From: Candidatus Pacearchaeota archaeon
GTDB taxonomy: Archaea; Nanobdellota; Nanobdellia; Pacearchaeales; GW2011-AR1
NCBI GenBank assembly: GCA_016866915.1
Contig: VGKR01000001.1
Location: 1-37,909 of the forward strand
Direction: 5' to 3'
DNA: 37,909 bases
Below are positions 8,105-15,123 of the stretch, one piece after another. Position numbers and translations under genes: made by a program. Below the pieces are notes generated by a model. The model saw nothing but the letters and a program-made list of their open reading frames with translations. It was not told the DNA's origin and did not search any database. Each line of letters starts with the position of its first letter. Positions within the stretch are counted from its first letter, which is position 1.

Positions 8105-8512
8105 ATGAAAACAATAAAATATCCTGTTCTTTTAGCATTAGCAGTTCTTTCCTTAATCAGTTCTATACTTCTCTCGCTTCCCTCAAGCTCTTCAGGAGAA
8201 TGTCTTCTTGGAGGAACAAGCTGTAATATAGTTCACTCTTCAGAGTATAATTACTTCTTAGGCATTCAAAACAGTTATTATGGAATTGTAATTTTTTCTA
8301 TTTTAAGTCTACTAATTTATCTTCAAATAAAAAAACCAGAGAAAATTAAGAAAAATCTTATTCATTTAGCAATCATATTTGGCTCACTTTTTGCATTATA
8401 TTTTCTTTATCTTCAACATTTTGTATTAAATGCTTATTGCGATTATTGTTTAATTGTTGATTTTAGTATGCTGATTTCTTTAGGAATAATAATTGCAAAT
8501 TGGAAAAAATGA
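8105..8512 (+). CDS. VKOR-family thiol oxidoreductase
   Basis: A 135-residue protein with four membrane helices, the size of a minimal vitamin K epoxide reductase domain. The active-site pair is C112-DY-C115 (CDYC) at the start of the last helix, and the loop cysteines are C33 and C40 in the first extracellular loop. Proteins of this family reoxidise a DsbA-like thioredoxin using a quinone, driving disulfide formation outside the membrane. No fused thioredoxin domain is present and no DsbA-like gene is seen in the window. It overlaps bud32 in an ATGA arrangement, so the two are translationally linked. Likely clients include the cysteine-rich pilin-like proteins encoded here (inference). Confidence 0.88.
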   Translation: MKTIKYPVLLALAVLSLISSILLSLPSSSSGECLLGGTSCNIVHSSEYNYFLGIQNSYYGIVIFSILSLLIYLQIKKPEKIKKNLIHLAIIFGSLFALYFLYLQHFVLNAYCDYCLIVDFSMLISLGIIIANWKK

Positions 8513-9129
8513 AAGAAAAAATTATTCAAATAGGTGCAGAAGCAAATATCATTCTTACAGATAATTTTATTATTAAAGACAGAATAAAAAAATTCTATAG
8601 AATTCCAGAATTAGATGAAAAAATAAGGAGAAGAAGAACAAAATCAGAAGCAAAACTTCTGGAAAAAGCATCTAAAATAATTAATTGCCCTGTGCCTTTC
8701 ATTTCGCCTTCAATAAAAAATTCTTCTAAATTAAAAATGCCTTTTATTGATGGAAAAAAACTTTCAGACAATCTTAATCATTTTTCACTAAAAAAACAAA
8801 AAGAAATTTGCAAAATTCTTGGAGAAAATATTGCAAAACTTCATGATTCTCACATAATTCACGGAGATTTGACAACATCAAATATGATTTTAAAAGAAAA
8901 CAAAATCTATTTAATTGATTTCGGATTAGGATTCATTAGTTCTAAAATTGAAGATAAAGCTGTTGATTTGCATCTTCTGAAACAAGCACTTGAAGCAAAA
9001 CATTTTCAAAATTGGGAAATTCTTTTTAAAGAAGTTCTGAAAGGATACAAAAAATACAAAGAATTTGAAAAAATTCTTGAGCAATTTAAGAAAGTTGAAA
9101 AAAGAGGTCGTTACAAGGGAAGTTATTGA
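8509..9129 (+). CDS. bud32: Bud32, KEOPS-associated atypical kinase/ATPase
   Basis: A 206-residue protein of the KEOPS complex, which makes the t6A modification at position 37 of ANN-decoding tRNAs. Motifs: HGDLTTSN (118-125, catalytic Asp120), IDFGLGF with DFG at 137-139, the family-specific EDKAVDLH (148-155) and the C-terminal RGRYKGSY. Here Bud32 stands alone rather than fused to Kae1 as in many euryarchaea, and Kae1 is not in the window. I use the ATG at 8509, which overlaps the VKOR stop as ATGA, instead of the TTG at 8500. Confidence 0.95.
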   Translation: MKEKIIQIGAEANIILTDNFIIKDRIKKFYRIPELDEKIRRRRTKSEAKLLEKASKIINCPVPFISPSIKNSSKLKMPFIDGKKLSDNLNHFSLKKQKEICKILGENIAKLHDSHIIHGDLTTSNMILKENKIYLIDFGLGFISSKIEDKAVDLHLLKQALEAKHFQNWEILFKEVLKGYKKYKEFEKILEQFKKVEKRGRYKGSY

Positions 9130-9145
9130 TTATTAGTCGAAATCC

Positions 9146-9153
9146 TTATAAAT
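9146..9153 (+). promoter_or_regulatory. TATA box of tRNA-Gln
   Basis: TTATAAAT lies 24-31 nt before the tRNA start at 9177. Confidence 0.55.
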
Positions 9154-9176
9154 TCCCTCCTTTTTCTTTTTTGTAG

Positions 9177-9249
9177 AGCCCTGTAGTTCAGTGGTCAAGA
9201 ATTCAAGGTTTTGGACCTTGAGACCCAGGTTCGAATCCTGGCAGGGCTA
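9177..9249 (+). tRNA. tRNA-Gln (anticodon TTG)
   Basis: The acceptor AGCCCTG pairs with CAGGGCT (9242-9248) with discriminator A. The D stem is GTTC/GAAT. The anticodon stem CAAGG/CCTTG encloses TTTTGGA, giving anticodon TTG at 9211-9213. The T arm is CCAGG-TTCGAAT-CCTGG. There is no intron. Confidence 0.95.
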
Positions 9250-9253
9250 TTTT
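9232..9253. repeat. tRNA-Gln 3' end (22-bp direct repeat, original copy)
   Basis: Covers the 3' half of the T arm, the acceptor strand and four trailer bases of tRNA-Gln. It is repeated exactly at 9318-9339 after a 64-bp spacer. Confidence 0.92.
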
Positions 9254-9274
9254 GAGATTCGAACAAGGTTTGTG

Positions 9275-9293
9275 TAAAGTTCGCAGAACTTTA
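9275..9293. other. Perfect hairpin between the tRNA-Gln repeats
   Basis: TAAAGTTC-GCA-GAACTTTA forms an 8-bp perfect stem with a 3-nt loop inside the 64-bp spacer that separates the two copies of the tRNA-Gln 3' end. It could act in termination or tRNA trailer processing, or be part of an inserted element. Confidence 0.6.
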
Positions 9294-9317
9294 TGCAGGT
9301 CGAGTGAAGATGAGGCC

Positions 9318-9339
9318 CGAATCCTGGCAGGGCTATTTT
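9318..9339. repeat. Second copy of the tRNA-Gln 3' end (22-bp direct repeat)
   Basis: An exact copy of 9232-9253. It ends directly before the stop codon of the MinD-like gene (9341). It lacks the rest of the tRNA, so it is not a second tRNA gene. Confidence 0.92.
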
Positions 9340-9340
9340 C

Positions 9341-10135
9341 TTATTTGAAAAGTTCCCTATAGAATATTTCTCGATTAATTTCCTGCCGACTTGGAGTGAG
9401 TTTTCTAAAAAAATCCAAAAGAGAAGCTTGCTTATATTTTTCTCCTGTTAAAACAGCTGCTAATTTTTTATATTCAACACTCCCTCTTGATTGAGGTTTA
9501 TATGTTGTATATGGTTTCATATCTGAAAGAGATTTAAGAACATTAATATCATAAGGTATCACAGCAAGGACAGGTATATCAAGAGTTGATTCAATATCTT
9601 GAAAAGAAAGTTCAAAATTTCTATTCTGAACCTTGTTAATGATTAAACCAGAAATAGGTGTTCCTCTTTGCTTAGCTAATTTTATCGCTTTGATTGTCGC
9701 GCTTAGAGTTGGATGATCAGGAGTAGTAACTACAAGAAGCTCATCTGAAGCAAGAATTACAGCAAGAGTTTCTTCATCAAGTGAAGGAGAAGAATCAACT
9801 AAAATTACATCATAACTTCTTCTCAAATTTTTAATTCCATCTTTTAATTTTAGAGGATTTACTTCAATTCTTTGGAATATTGAAGCAGGCATTACATGAA
9901 TTCCCTGATGCTCATAAATTGCTTCCCGGGGTCGAATAGTTCTATTAAGGACGTGATGAAGAGTTTTTTCTGGTTCAATGATATTCAAATGAAGTCCAAG
10001 GCTTGGAGAAGAAAGATTTCCATCAACTAATAAAACTTTTTTTCCAGATTGAGAAAATGCAGAACCGAGAGAAGTAACAATACTTGTTTTTCCAACACCC
10101 CCCTTTAAACTTATCACTCCTATGATCTTTCCCAT
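9341..10135 (-). CDS. minD: MinD/ParA-family ATPase
   Basis: A 264-residue deviant-Walker ATPase: KGGVGKT (11-17), a switch-like DGNLSSPSLG (38-47) and the Walker B region ILVDSSPSLDEE (111-122). MinD-like proteins position cell-surface or division machinery at the membrane in archaea; the exact role here is unknown. No clear amphipathic C-terminal membrane helix stands out, though the tail is basic and aromatic. I start at the ATG at 10135 (MGKIIGVISLKGG), which has a TATA-like ATTTTAAATC 20-29 nt upstream, rather than the in-frame start at 10189. Confidence 0.88.
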   Translation of the reverse strand: MGKIIGVISLKGGVGKTSIVTSLGSAFSQSGKKVLLVDGNLSSPSLGLHLNIIEPEKTLHHVLNRTIRPREAIYEHQGIHVMPASIFQRIEVNPLKLKDGIKNLRRSYDVILVDSSPSLDEETLAVILASDELLVVTTPDHPTLSATIKAIKLAKQRGTPISGLIINKVQNRNFELSFQDIESTLDIPVLAVIPYDINVLKSLSDMKPYTTYKPQSRGSVEYKKLAAVLTGEKYKQASLLDFFRKLTPSRQEINREIFYRELFK

Positions 10136-10154
10136 GAAAATATTAATTTTTTGA

Positions 10155-10164
10155 GATTTAAAAT
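10155..10164 (-). promoter_or_regulatory. TATA box of the MinD-like gene
   Basis: ATTTTAAATC on the minus strand, 20-29 nt before the ATG at 10135. It is back to back with the uS15 promoter. Confidence 0.5.
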
Positions 10165-10190
10165 AGTTTAGTTTTTTAAATACACACAAG

Positions 10191-10200
10191 GTTTAAAAAC
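10191..10200 (+). promoter_or_regulatory. TATA box of the uS15-RecJ genes
   Basis: GTTTAAAAAC, 21-30 nt before the uS15 ATG at 10221, consistent with a leaderless message. Confidence 0.55.
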
Positions 10201-10220
10201 AGGGCCCTTTATCTTATAAA

Positions 10221-10586
10221 ATGCCAAAAAAATTAACAGCAAAAAATAAAGAAAAATCAGATAAAGAAAAATCTGCAGTAAAGATTTCTTCTGAGGAATT
10301 CAAAAAAATAGTGCTAGAACTTGCAGATAAGGGCTTGACTGCTGAAAAAATCGGTGAAGAATTAAGAAGAAGAGGGATACATTCTAAGAATTATTCTGAA
10401 AAAATATCTAAAATACTTAAGGAAAACAAAAAATATCAAATTCCAGATATTCTCCATGTTGAAAAAAAACTTGGAAGAATAAATCGACATTATGAAAAAA
10501 ACAAGCAAGACAAAAGAGCAATGAGAGAAAAAGATAGAATATTTGCTAAATTAAGAAAACTTAAGAAATATCACAAGTTAAATTAA
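10221..10586 (+). CDS. rps15: Ribosomal protein uS15
   Basis: A 121-residue small-subunit protein that binds 16S rRNA. It shows the archaeal S15 order: a helical N-terminal part with GLTAEKIGEELRRRGI (near 39-54), then IPDILHVEKKLGRINRHYEKN and a basic C-terminus with IFAKLRKLKKYHKL. It is about 30 residues shorter than typical archaeal uS15, mainly at the N-terminus. The RecJ-like gene follows after 16 nt; the pairing of rps15 with recJ/GAN is a recurring archaeal arrangement. Confidence 0.93.
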   Translation: MPKKLTAKNKEKSDKEKSAVKISSEEFKKIVLELADKGLTAEKIGEELRRRGIHSKNYSEKISKILKENKKYQIPDILHVEKKLGRINRHYEKNKQDKRAMREKDRIFAKLRKLKKYHKLN

Positions 10587-10602
10587 TAATCGCATTCTTA
10601 AA

Positions 10603-11934
10603 ATGGAAAAGAGGAAAAATCTGCAAGAAAGTATAAAATATGTGGCTCAGAAATTTCTTGAAAAAACAAAAGAAAAAGAAATTTGCCTGATTAGTCATTT
10701 CGATACAGATGGAATAACTTCTGCAGCCATACTGATAAACACTCTAAAAAGACTTGATAAAAAATTTTCGATAAAAATCGTTAAATCACTTGAAGAAGAT
10801 TTTATCTGCACTCTTCCGAAAGAAAAAACTATTCTATTTTTAGATTTAGCCTCCGGAAGTTTAAATGCCATCAAAAAAGCAGGTCTGAAAAATGTTTTTA
10901 TAATTGATCATCACGAAGTAATTCAGGAAATTCCAGATGAAGTTGAAATTATCAATCCGGAATTTAATGGAAAAGAAAAAATCAGTAGTGCAGGTCTGGC
11001 TTTTCTTTTTTGTAAAGAAATTGATTCTGAAGCAGTAGAATCTGCAAAATTAGCTGTCTTAGGAATGATTGGAGACCTTATGGAAAAATCCATAGATAAG
11101 TTGGGAGAAGAAATTTTCAAGGGAGATATAAAAAAGAAAAAGGGTCTCCTTCTTTATCCTTCTACAAGACCCATAAACAAAGTTCTTGAGTATGCTTCGC
11201 AACAATATATTCCCGGAATCACTGGAAATCCCTATGGTATAATTGAATTGCTAAGAGATGCAGGAATTGAACCTTCAAATGGAAAATACAAAAGCCTCAT
11301 AGAATTAGACGAAGAAGAAATGAAAAAACTAACAACAGAAATAATGTTACGAAATCCCAAAATCAAGAATAAAGAAATGATTGGAGATATTTTTCTTTTG
11401 AAATTTTTTAATAAATTAGAAGATGCAAGAGAATTAAGTGCTCTGATTAATGCATGCTCGCGATTAGGAAGAAGCGATATCGCTCTAAGATTCTGTCTGG
11501 AGATTCCTCAAATTCGAAGAGAAGCTGAAGAAATATACGCAAAATACAAAAGACATTTAATTTCTGGATTGGAATTCGTAACAAAGACAAAAAAAATTGA
11601 GGGCAGGGGCTTTGTAATTATTAATGCAAAAGATAACATAATAGACACAATTATAGGAACAATAGCGAGTATTCTCTCAAATTCCCCCTCATATGATGAA
11701 GGAACGATAATCACAGCAATGGCATATTATGAAAATAAAATAAAAGTTTCTCTAAGAAATGTAGGCAGAACCGGCAGAAATGTAAGAGAGATTTTAGAAG
11801 GTGTTATTCAAAAAACAGGAGGAGAGGCTGGAGGGCATGAATTTGCAGCAGGTTGCATAATTGACAGAAATAAAGAAAAAGACTTTATTGAATTGCTGCA
11901 AAAGAGTTTTGAAATAGAAATGGTAAAGATTTAG
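10603..11934 (+). CDS. recJ: DHH-family RecJ-like nuclease (GAN type)
   Basis: A 443-residue DHH/DHHA1 phosphoesterase. Catalytic motifs are intact: HFDTDG (Asp34, Asp36), FLDLASG (Asp81), DHHEV (102-106) and GMIGDL (Asp158). The C-terminal DHHA1 signature GGHEFAAG is at 410-417. Archaeal members act as a 5'-3' exonuclease bound to GINS, equivalent to Cdc45, or in 3'-end RNA processing. The preserved metal ligands predict an active enzyme rather than an inactive Cdc45-like scaffold. Context with rps15 and a GINS gene in the same window supports a replisome role. Confidence 0.92.
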   Translation: MEKRKNLQESIKYVAQKFLEKTKEKEICLISHFDTDGITSAAILINTLKRLDKKFSIKIVKSLEEDFICTLPKEKTILFLDLASGSLNAIKKAGLKNVFIIDHHEVIQEIPDEVEIINPEFNGKEKISSAGLAFLFCKEIDSEAVESAKLAVLGMIGDLMEKSIDKLGEEIFKGDIKKKKGLLLYPSTRPINKVLEYASQQYIPGITGNPYGIIELLRDAGIEPSNGKYKSLIELDEEEMKKLTTEIMLRNPKIKNKEMIGDIFLLKFFNKLEDARELSALINACSRLGRSDIALRFCLEIPQIRREAEEIYAKYKRHLISGLEFVTKTKKIEGRGFVIINAKDNIIDTIIGTIASILSNSPSYDEGTIITAMAYYENKIKVSLRNVGRTGRNVREILEGVIQKTGGEAGGHEFAAGCIIDRNKEKDFIELLQKSFEIEMVKI

Positions 11935-12005
11935 TTCTAATTTACAATATTTTTCCAAAATTTTACGAGCAAAATCCTTAAAAATGACTTAAAGTACCTA
12001 TCTAC

Positions 12006-12725
12006 ATGACACCAAATCTAGAAGAAGGAGAAATTGTCCTCTGCACTGTAGACAGAATAATTGGAACTAATGTATTTGTAAAAATTCCCCTGCAAAATAA
12101 GGAGATGGAAGGATGTATTGTCACGAGTGAGATTGCTCCAGGAAGAATAAGAAATATAAGAGATTATGTTGTTCCGAAGAAGAAAATAGTCTGTAAGATT
12201 TTAAGAATTTCTGGAGATAGAATTGAATTATCTTTAAGAAGAGTAACAAAGCAAGAGCAGAAAGAAATTAAAGAAAAATCCAAACAGGAAAAAAGTTATG
12301 AAAGTATACTCCGAAGCGTATTAAATGAAGGGGCAAATTCTGTAATTAAGGAGATAACAAGCAAGAGCGATCTTTATAATTTCTTTAAGGAAGCAAAAGA
12401 AAATAAAAAAGAATTGGAAAAATTGGTTGGAAAAAAAGATGCTGAAAAAATTCTCGAGATTTTAAATTCGCAAAAACCAAAATCTGTAATACTAAAGAAA
12501 GAGATATTCTTAGTTACTGCAGAATCAGAGGGAATTAATTTAATCAAGGAATTTTTAGAAAAAATAAAAGACGTTGAAATAAGATATATTGCTGCTGGCA
12601 GATACTCTTTAAAAAAAGAATCTACTGACGTGAAAAAAGACGACCAAGAACTAAAAAATCTGCTTGTTCAATTAGAAAAAGAGGCAAAAAATAGAAAAAT
12701 AGAATTTAGTATTTTAAAGAAGTGA
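12006..12725 (+). CDS. eif2a: Translation initiation factor aIF2 subunit alpha
   Basis: A 239-residue protein. The N-terminal S1/OB domain (about 8-80) carries EIAPGRIRNIRDYV (42-55) and ends in RIELSLRRV, both typical of aIF2-alpha. It is followed by the helical domain and the alpha-beta C-terminal domain that binds aIF2-gamma. It is somewhat shorter than the roughly 265 residues usual in euryarchaea. A TATA-like element (about 11977-11985) lies 21-29 nt before the ATG. Nop10 lies downstream, as in many archaea, but here a Nudix gene sits between them. Confidence 0.94.
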   Translation: MTPNLEEGEIVLCTVDRIIGTNVFVKIPLQNKEMEGCIVTSEIAPGRIRNIRDYVVPKKKIVCKILRISGDRIELSLRRVTKQEQKEIKEKSKQEKSYESILRSVLNEGANSVIKEITSKSDLYNFFKEAKENKKELEKLVGKKDAEKILEILNSQKPKSVILKKEIFLVTAESEGINLIKEFLEKIKDVEIRYIAAGRYSLKKESTDVKKDDQELKNLLVQLEKEAKNRKIEFSILKK

Positions 12726-12810
12726 AAATTTTTGCTTGTCTATTTTTTGAATACCAAACTAAAAATCATAAAGCTTAAAAACCCGTTTTTTTATGAAGTT
12801 ATAGGGTAAA

Positions 12811-13227
12811 ATGGAAAGAGCTAATATAAATAAATTTGACGTAGTTTTATTGGGTATTATTTTTGATCCAAAGACTAAAAGAATACTCATAGGTAGAAGA
12901 GAAAAAGATCCGTATGTGCCTAAATTAACTTGGTGTTTTCCCGGTGGGAGATTGGGCTACAATGAAGATGTTGAAAAAACATTAGTGGAAAAAATAAAAG
13001 AAAAAACAGGTCTCAAAATAGAAAATCTTGGTTCAATCTTTGCTAGAACTCTTCCAGAAAAAAAAGATTTTGTAATGATTTATTTCTTATGTGAGGTAGT
13101 TGGTGGAAAAGAAAAAGCAGGCGGTGATTTCAAGGAATTGAAATGGGTTAAACCAGAAGAACTTAAAAATCATTTTACAACTTCTTTCCATCCCCATTTA
13201 AAAGAATATGTAATGAATCTCAAATAA
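12811..13227 (+). CDS. Nudix-domain protein with an altered Nudix box
   Basis: A 138-residue single Nudix domain, close in overall form to small NTP or NDP-sugar Nudix hydrolases (RREKDPYVP, WCFPGGRLGYNED). The Nudix box runs from G46 to L68 with the expected G, E52, I62, E64, G67 and L68. However, the conserved Arg-Glu reads E60-K61 and the second Glu of the EE pair is K65, so two of the usual magnesium-binding glutamates are lysines. Activity is therefore uncertain. It sits between aIF2-alpha and Nop10. Confidence 0.85.
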   Translation: MERANINKFDVVLLGIIFDPKTKRILIGRREKDPYVPKLTWCFPGGRLGYNEDVEKTLVEKIKEKTGLKIENLGSIFARTLPEKKDFVMIYFLCEVVGGKEKAGGDFKELKWVKPEELKNHFTTSFHPHLKEYVMNLK

Positions 13228-13242
13228 ATTTTTAATTCTTCT

Positions 13243-13253
13243 AATATTAAAAA
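13243..13253 (+). promoter_or_regulatory. TATA-like element of nop10
   Basis: An AATATTAAAAA element about 19-29 nt before the nop10 ATG at 13272. Confidence 0.4.
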
Positions 13254-13271
13254 TTAAAAAATTCTGAAAAA

Positions 13272-13406
13272 ATGCCAAAACTGAAAAAATGTTCTTCTTG
13301 CTCGCTCTATACTCTAAAATCTAATTGCCCAAAATGCAATAAAAAAACTTCTGACGCGCATTACAAGTTCATAAAAATAAAAAGTCAAGAAATCAACTCT
13401 TTTTAA
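13272..13406 (+). CDS. nop10: Nop10-like H/ACA RNP protein (short)
   Basis: A 44-codon gene (MPKLKKCSSCSLYTLKSNCP...). Nop10 of H/ACA pseudouridylation RNPs has exactly this design: a basic N-terminus, a zinc ribbon with two CxxC pairs (here CSSC at 7-10 and CPKC at 19-22), LYTLK between them, and a conserved A-H after the second pair (here DAH at 28-30). The usual PPRFSPEDPYGKYRR tail is not recognisable: after AH the protein reads YKFIKIKSQEINSF and stops. The context downstream of aIF2-alpha supports the call. The stop is only 3 bp from the convergent EndoQ stop. Confidence 0.85.
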   Translation: MPKLKKCSSCSLYTLKSNCPKCNKKTSDAHYKFIKIKSQEINSF

Positions 13407-13409
13407 TAA

Positions 13410-14630
13410 TTATAATGTTGCTTGTTTATTTCCGAGCGAAGTAATTCCATATTCTCCATCATAACCAGGAGTAACTTTTATTTTTCCTTCACGATTTTTT
13501 AGAATAAGTTCTACGATTTTTGCATCAGATATTTTCAGAAGCTTTTCTTGAGAAATTTTCAAAAGAATTTCAAATTCAGAGCCAAATTCTTTTATTAGAA
13601 GATTATAAATTTCCCATATTTTTTTGCTCTGCATCGAACTTCCAATCGCAAGAGATAAAACTTCCTGCAAAGGAAGAATTTTAAAAAAGGGTGCTGCATT
13701 TTTAGGTTCAAATTTTTTAGGTTGTCTTGCTATTTCTTCAACTCGATTATCCACACCAATTGTTAAACTCTTTTTGCATATCGGACAGATTCCTTTAAGC
13801 TCTTGAGTTTTTTCAGGAGAGCAGGAAAAATTGCAAAGGCGATGCCCATCCCAGTGATATTTTCCATATTCCGGAGGCGTCTCTATTGTAGCTTTTAATC
13901 CAATTCCTGTCCGAATTGCTTTTATTATATTATCATAATTAAGTTCTGAAATTTCTAATATTACTGCTTCTCTTCCTAATCTAAATGGCCAAAAACTATG
14001 TGCGTCTGAAAAACTTACAATTCGAACTTTCCCAGAAGCAATTTCTTCAAATCTCCAAAGCATTGAAGGATCTGCGCTCATTCCAGATTCAACAGCATAA
14101 ATTTTTTCAGTTTGCTCTCCAAAACAATCTTTTAGAGAATTAAATCCAGATTTGCTTCCAAATATTCCAAAATAAGGTGTCATAACATGAGCAGGAATTA
14201 TTTCTATTTTATCATTAATTTCCTTCAAATCTTTAACAAATTGTTCTGCATCAATTCCAAAAATCGGTCTTCCGTCATAATCTATACGTCCCTTGCTTTT
14301 CAGATAATTTGTTATTTTTTCAGCGATTTCTTTATTTGGAGAAAGAACAATTAAATGAACAGCCCTGCCTTTGCCCCCTCTGCTATACATTAAACTTATT
14401 TCTGTCTGCAAAATAAAAGGAAAATTATTCGCTGTTCTTAAAATACCGTTTTTATCTTCTATTAATTTTTCATTTATTTCTTCTTTCCATAAAGGATGTT
14501 GAAAATCTCCTGTTCCCAATAAACTAATTCCCTTAATTCTCGCCCATTTTTCAAGATTTTCAATAGAAATATCTTTGCTTGTTGCTCTAGAATGCCTAGA
14601 ATGAATATGCAGATCTGCGATAATCTCCAT
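13410..14630 (-). CDS. Endonuclease Q (PHP-domain DNA repair nuclease)
   Basis: A 406-residue PHP-family protein of the EndoQ type, which nicks DNA 5' of deaminated bases (uracil, hypoxanthine, xanthine) and AP sites. Metal-site motifs: ADLHIHSRHSRATS (5-18), GTGDFQHPLW, TEISLMY, PAHVMTPYFG, ESGMSADP and FSDAHSFWPFRLGREA. A zinc-finger segment follows at about 265-290 (CNFSC and CPICKK), then a helical C-terminal part with IGSSMQSKKIWEIY. The ATG at 14630 has a TATA-like element 20-31 nt upstream that overlaps the promoter of the divergent tRNA-Arg. Repair of deaminated DNA fits with RadA, Hef and XPF homologues in this window. Confidence 0.9.
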   Translation of the reverse strand: MEIIADLHIHSRHSRATSKDISIENLEKWARIKGISLLGTGDFQHPLWKEEINEKLIEDKNGILRTANNFPFILQTEISLMYSRGGKGRAVHLIVLSPNKEIAEKITNYLKSKGRIDYDGRPIFGIDAEQFVKDLKEINDKIEIIPAHVMTPYFGIFGSKSGFNSLKDCFGEQTEKIYAVESGMSADPSMLWRFEEIASGKVRIVSFSDAHSFWPFRLGREAVILEISELNYDNIIKAIRTGIGLKATIETPPEYGKYHWDGHRLCNFSCSPEKTQELKGICPICKKSLTIGVDNRVEEIARQPKKFEPKNAAPFFKILPLQEVLSLAIGSSMQSKKIWEIYNLLIKEFGSEFEILLKISQEKLLKISDAKIVELILKNREGKIKVTPGYDGEYGITSLGNKQATL

Positions 14631-14650
14631 AAAATTCTAGAAATAAGAGA

Positions 14651-14661
14651 AGTTAAATAGT
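14651..14661. promoter_or_regulatory. Shared AT element between EndoQ and tRNA-Arg
   Basis: Read on the plus strand (AGTTAAATAG) this element is about 23-31 nt before tRNA-Arg at 14683. Read on the minus strand (CTATTTAACT) it is 20-31 nt before the EndoQ ATG at 14630. One near-symmetric TATA element may serve both directions. Confidence 0.45.
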
Positions 14662-14682
14662 TTGTTGTTTAAGAAAAAATAT

Positions 14683-14754
14683 GCCCTCATAGTTCAATGG
14701 ATAGAACACTTCCTTGCGGAGGAAGCAATCGAGGTTCGAATCCTCGTGGGGGCA
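14683..14754 (+). tRNA. tRNA-Arg (anticodon GCG)
   Basis: The acceptor GCCCTCA pairs with TGGGGGC (one G-T pair) with discriminator A. The D stem is GTTC/GAAC. The anticodon stem CTTCC/GGAAG encloses TTGCGGA, giving anticodon GCG at 14716-14718. The T arm is CGAGG-TTCGAAT-CCTCG. There is no intron. The trailer begins TGCGAAG, a 7-mer also present just after tRNA-Thr. Confidence 0.95.
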
Positions 14755-14803
14755 TGCGAAGTCTTATCAAAAACATTATAAACTAAAAAAATTAAGATAT
14801 AGT

Positions 14804-15109
14804 ATGACTATAATCAAAGAATTCAAGGATTTTCTAAAAGAGTATAAGGTAATTGGATTAGCTGTTGCATTAATAATCGCTTTAGCAGCTACAACATTAG
14901 TTAAATCAGTTGTAGATAATTTGATAATGCCTTTAGTTACTCCTTTTATTCCTGGAGGAGCATGGCAAACATCAACATTCAGTATAGGCCCAATAGTTAT
15001 TGGCTGGGGTGCATTGCTTGGAGCAATAATTAATTTTGTAATAATTGCATTTGTGGTTTTTCTAATTGCTAAATATGCTCTAAAGGAAAAGAAAGTCACA
15101 AAGAAATAA
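14804..15109 (+). CDS. mscL: Large-conductance mechanosensitive channel MscL
   Basis: A 101-residue MscL-family pore protein that relieves osmotic pressure. The amphipathic N-terminus IIKEFKDFLKE leads into TM1 (about 16-44, VIGLAVALIIALAA through SVVDNLIMPLV). A short loop (FIPGGAW) and TM2 (about 62-92) follow, with a basic tail. The short loop is characteristic of small archaeal forms. I start at the ATG at 14804; an upstream in-frame start at 14714 would place coding sequence inside tRNA-Arg. It directly follows the tRNA and may be read from the same promoter. Confidence 0.88.
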   Translation: MTIIKEFKDFLKEYKVIGLAVALIIALAATTLVKSVVDNLIMPLVTPFIPGGAWQTSTFSIGPIVIGWGALLGAIINFVIIAFVVFLIAKYALKEKKVTKK

Positions 15110-15123
15110 ATTTTTGTAATATT

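Noticed and set aside
9254..9339. A second tRNA after tRNA-Gln
   Set aside because: Only the 3' end is duplicated; no anticodon arm or 5' acceptor strand can be formed.
14714..14803. Longer N-terminus for MscL
   Set aside because: It would be translated from inside tRNA-Arg; the MscL family starts at the MTIIKEF position.
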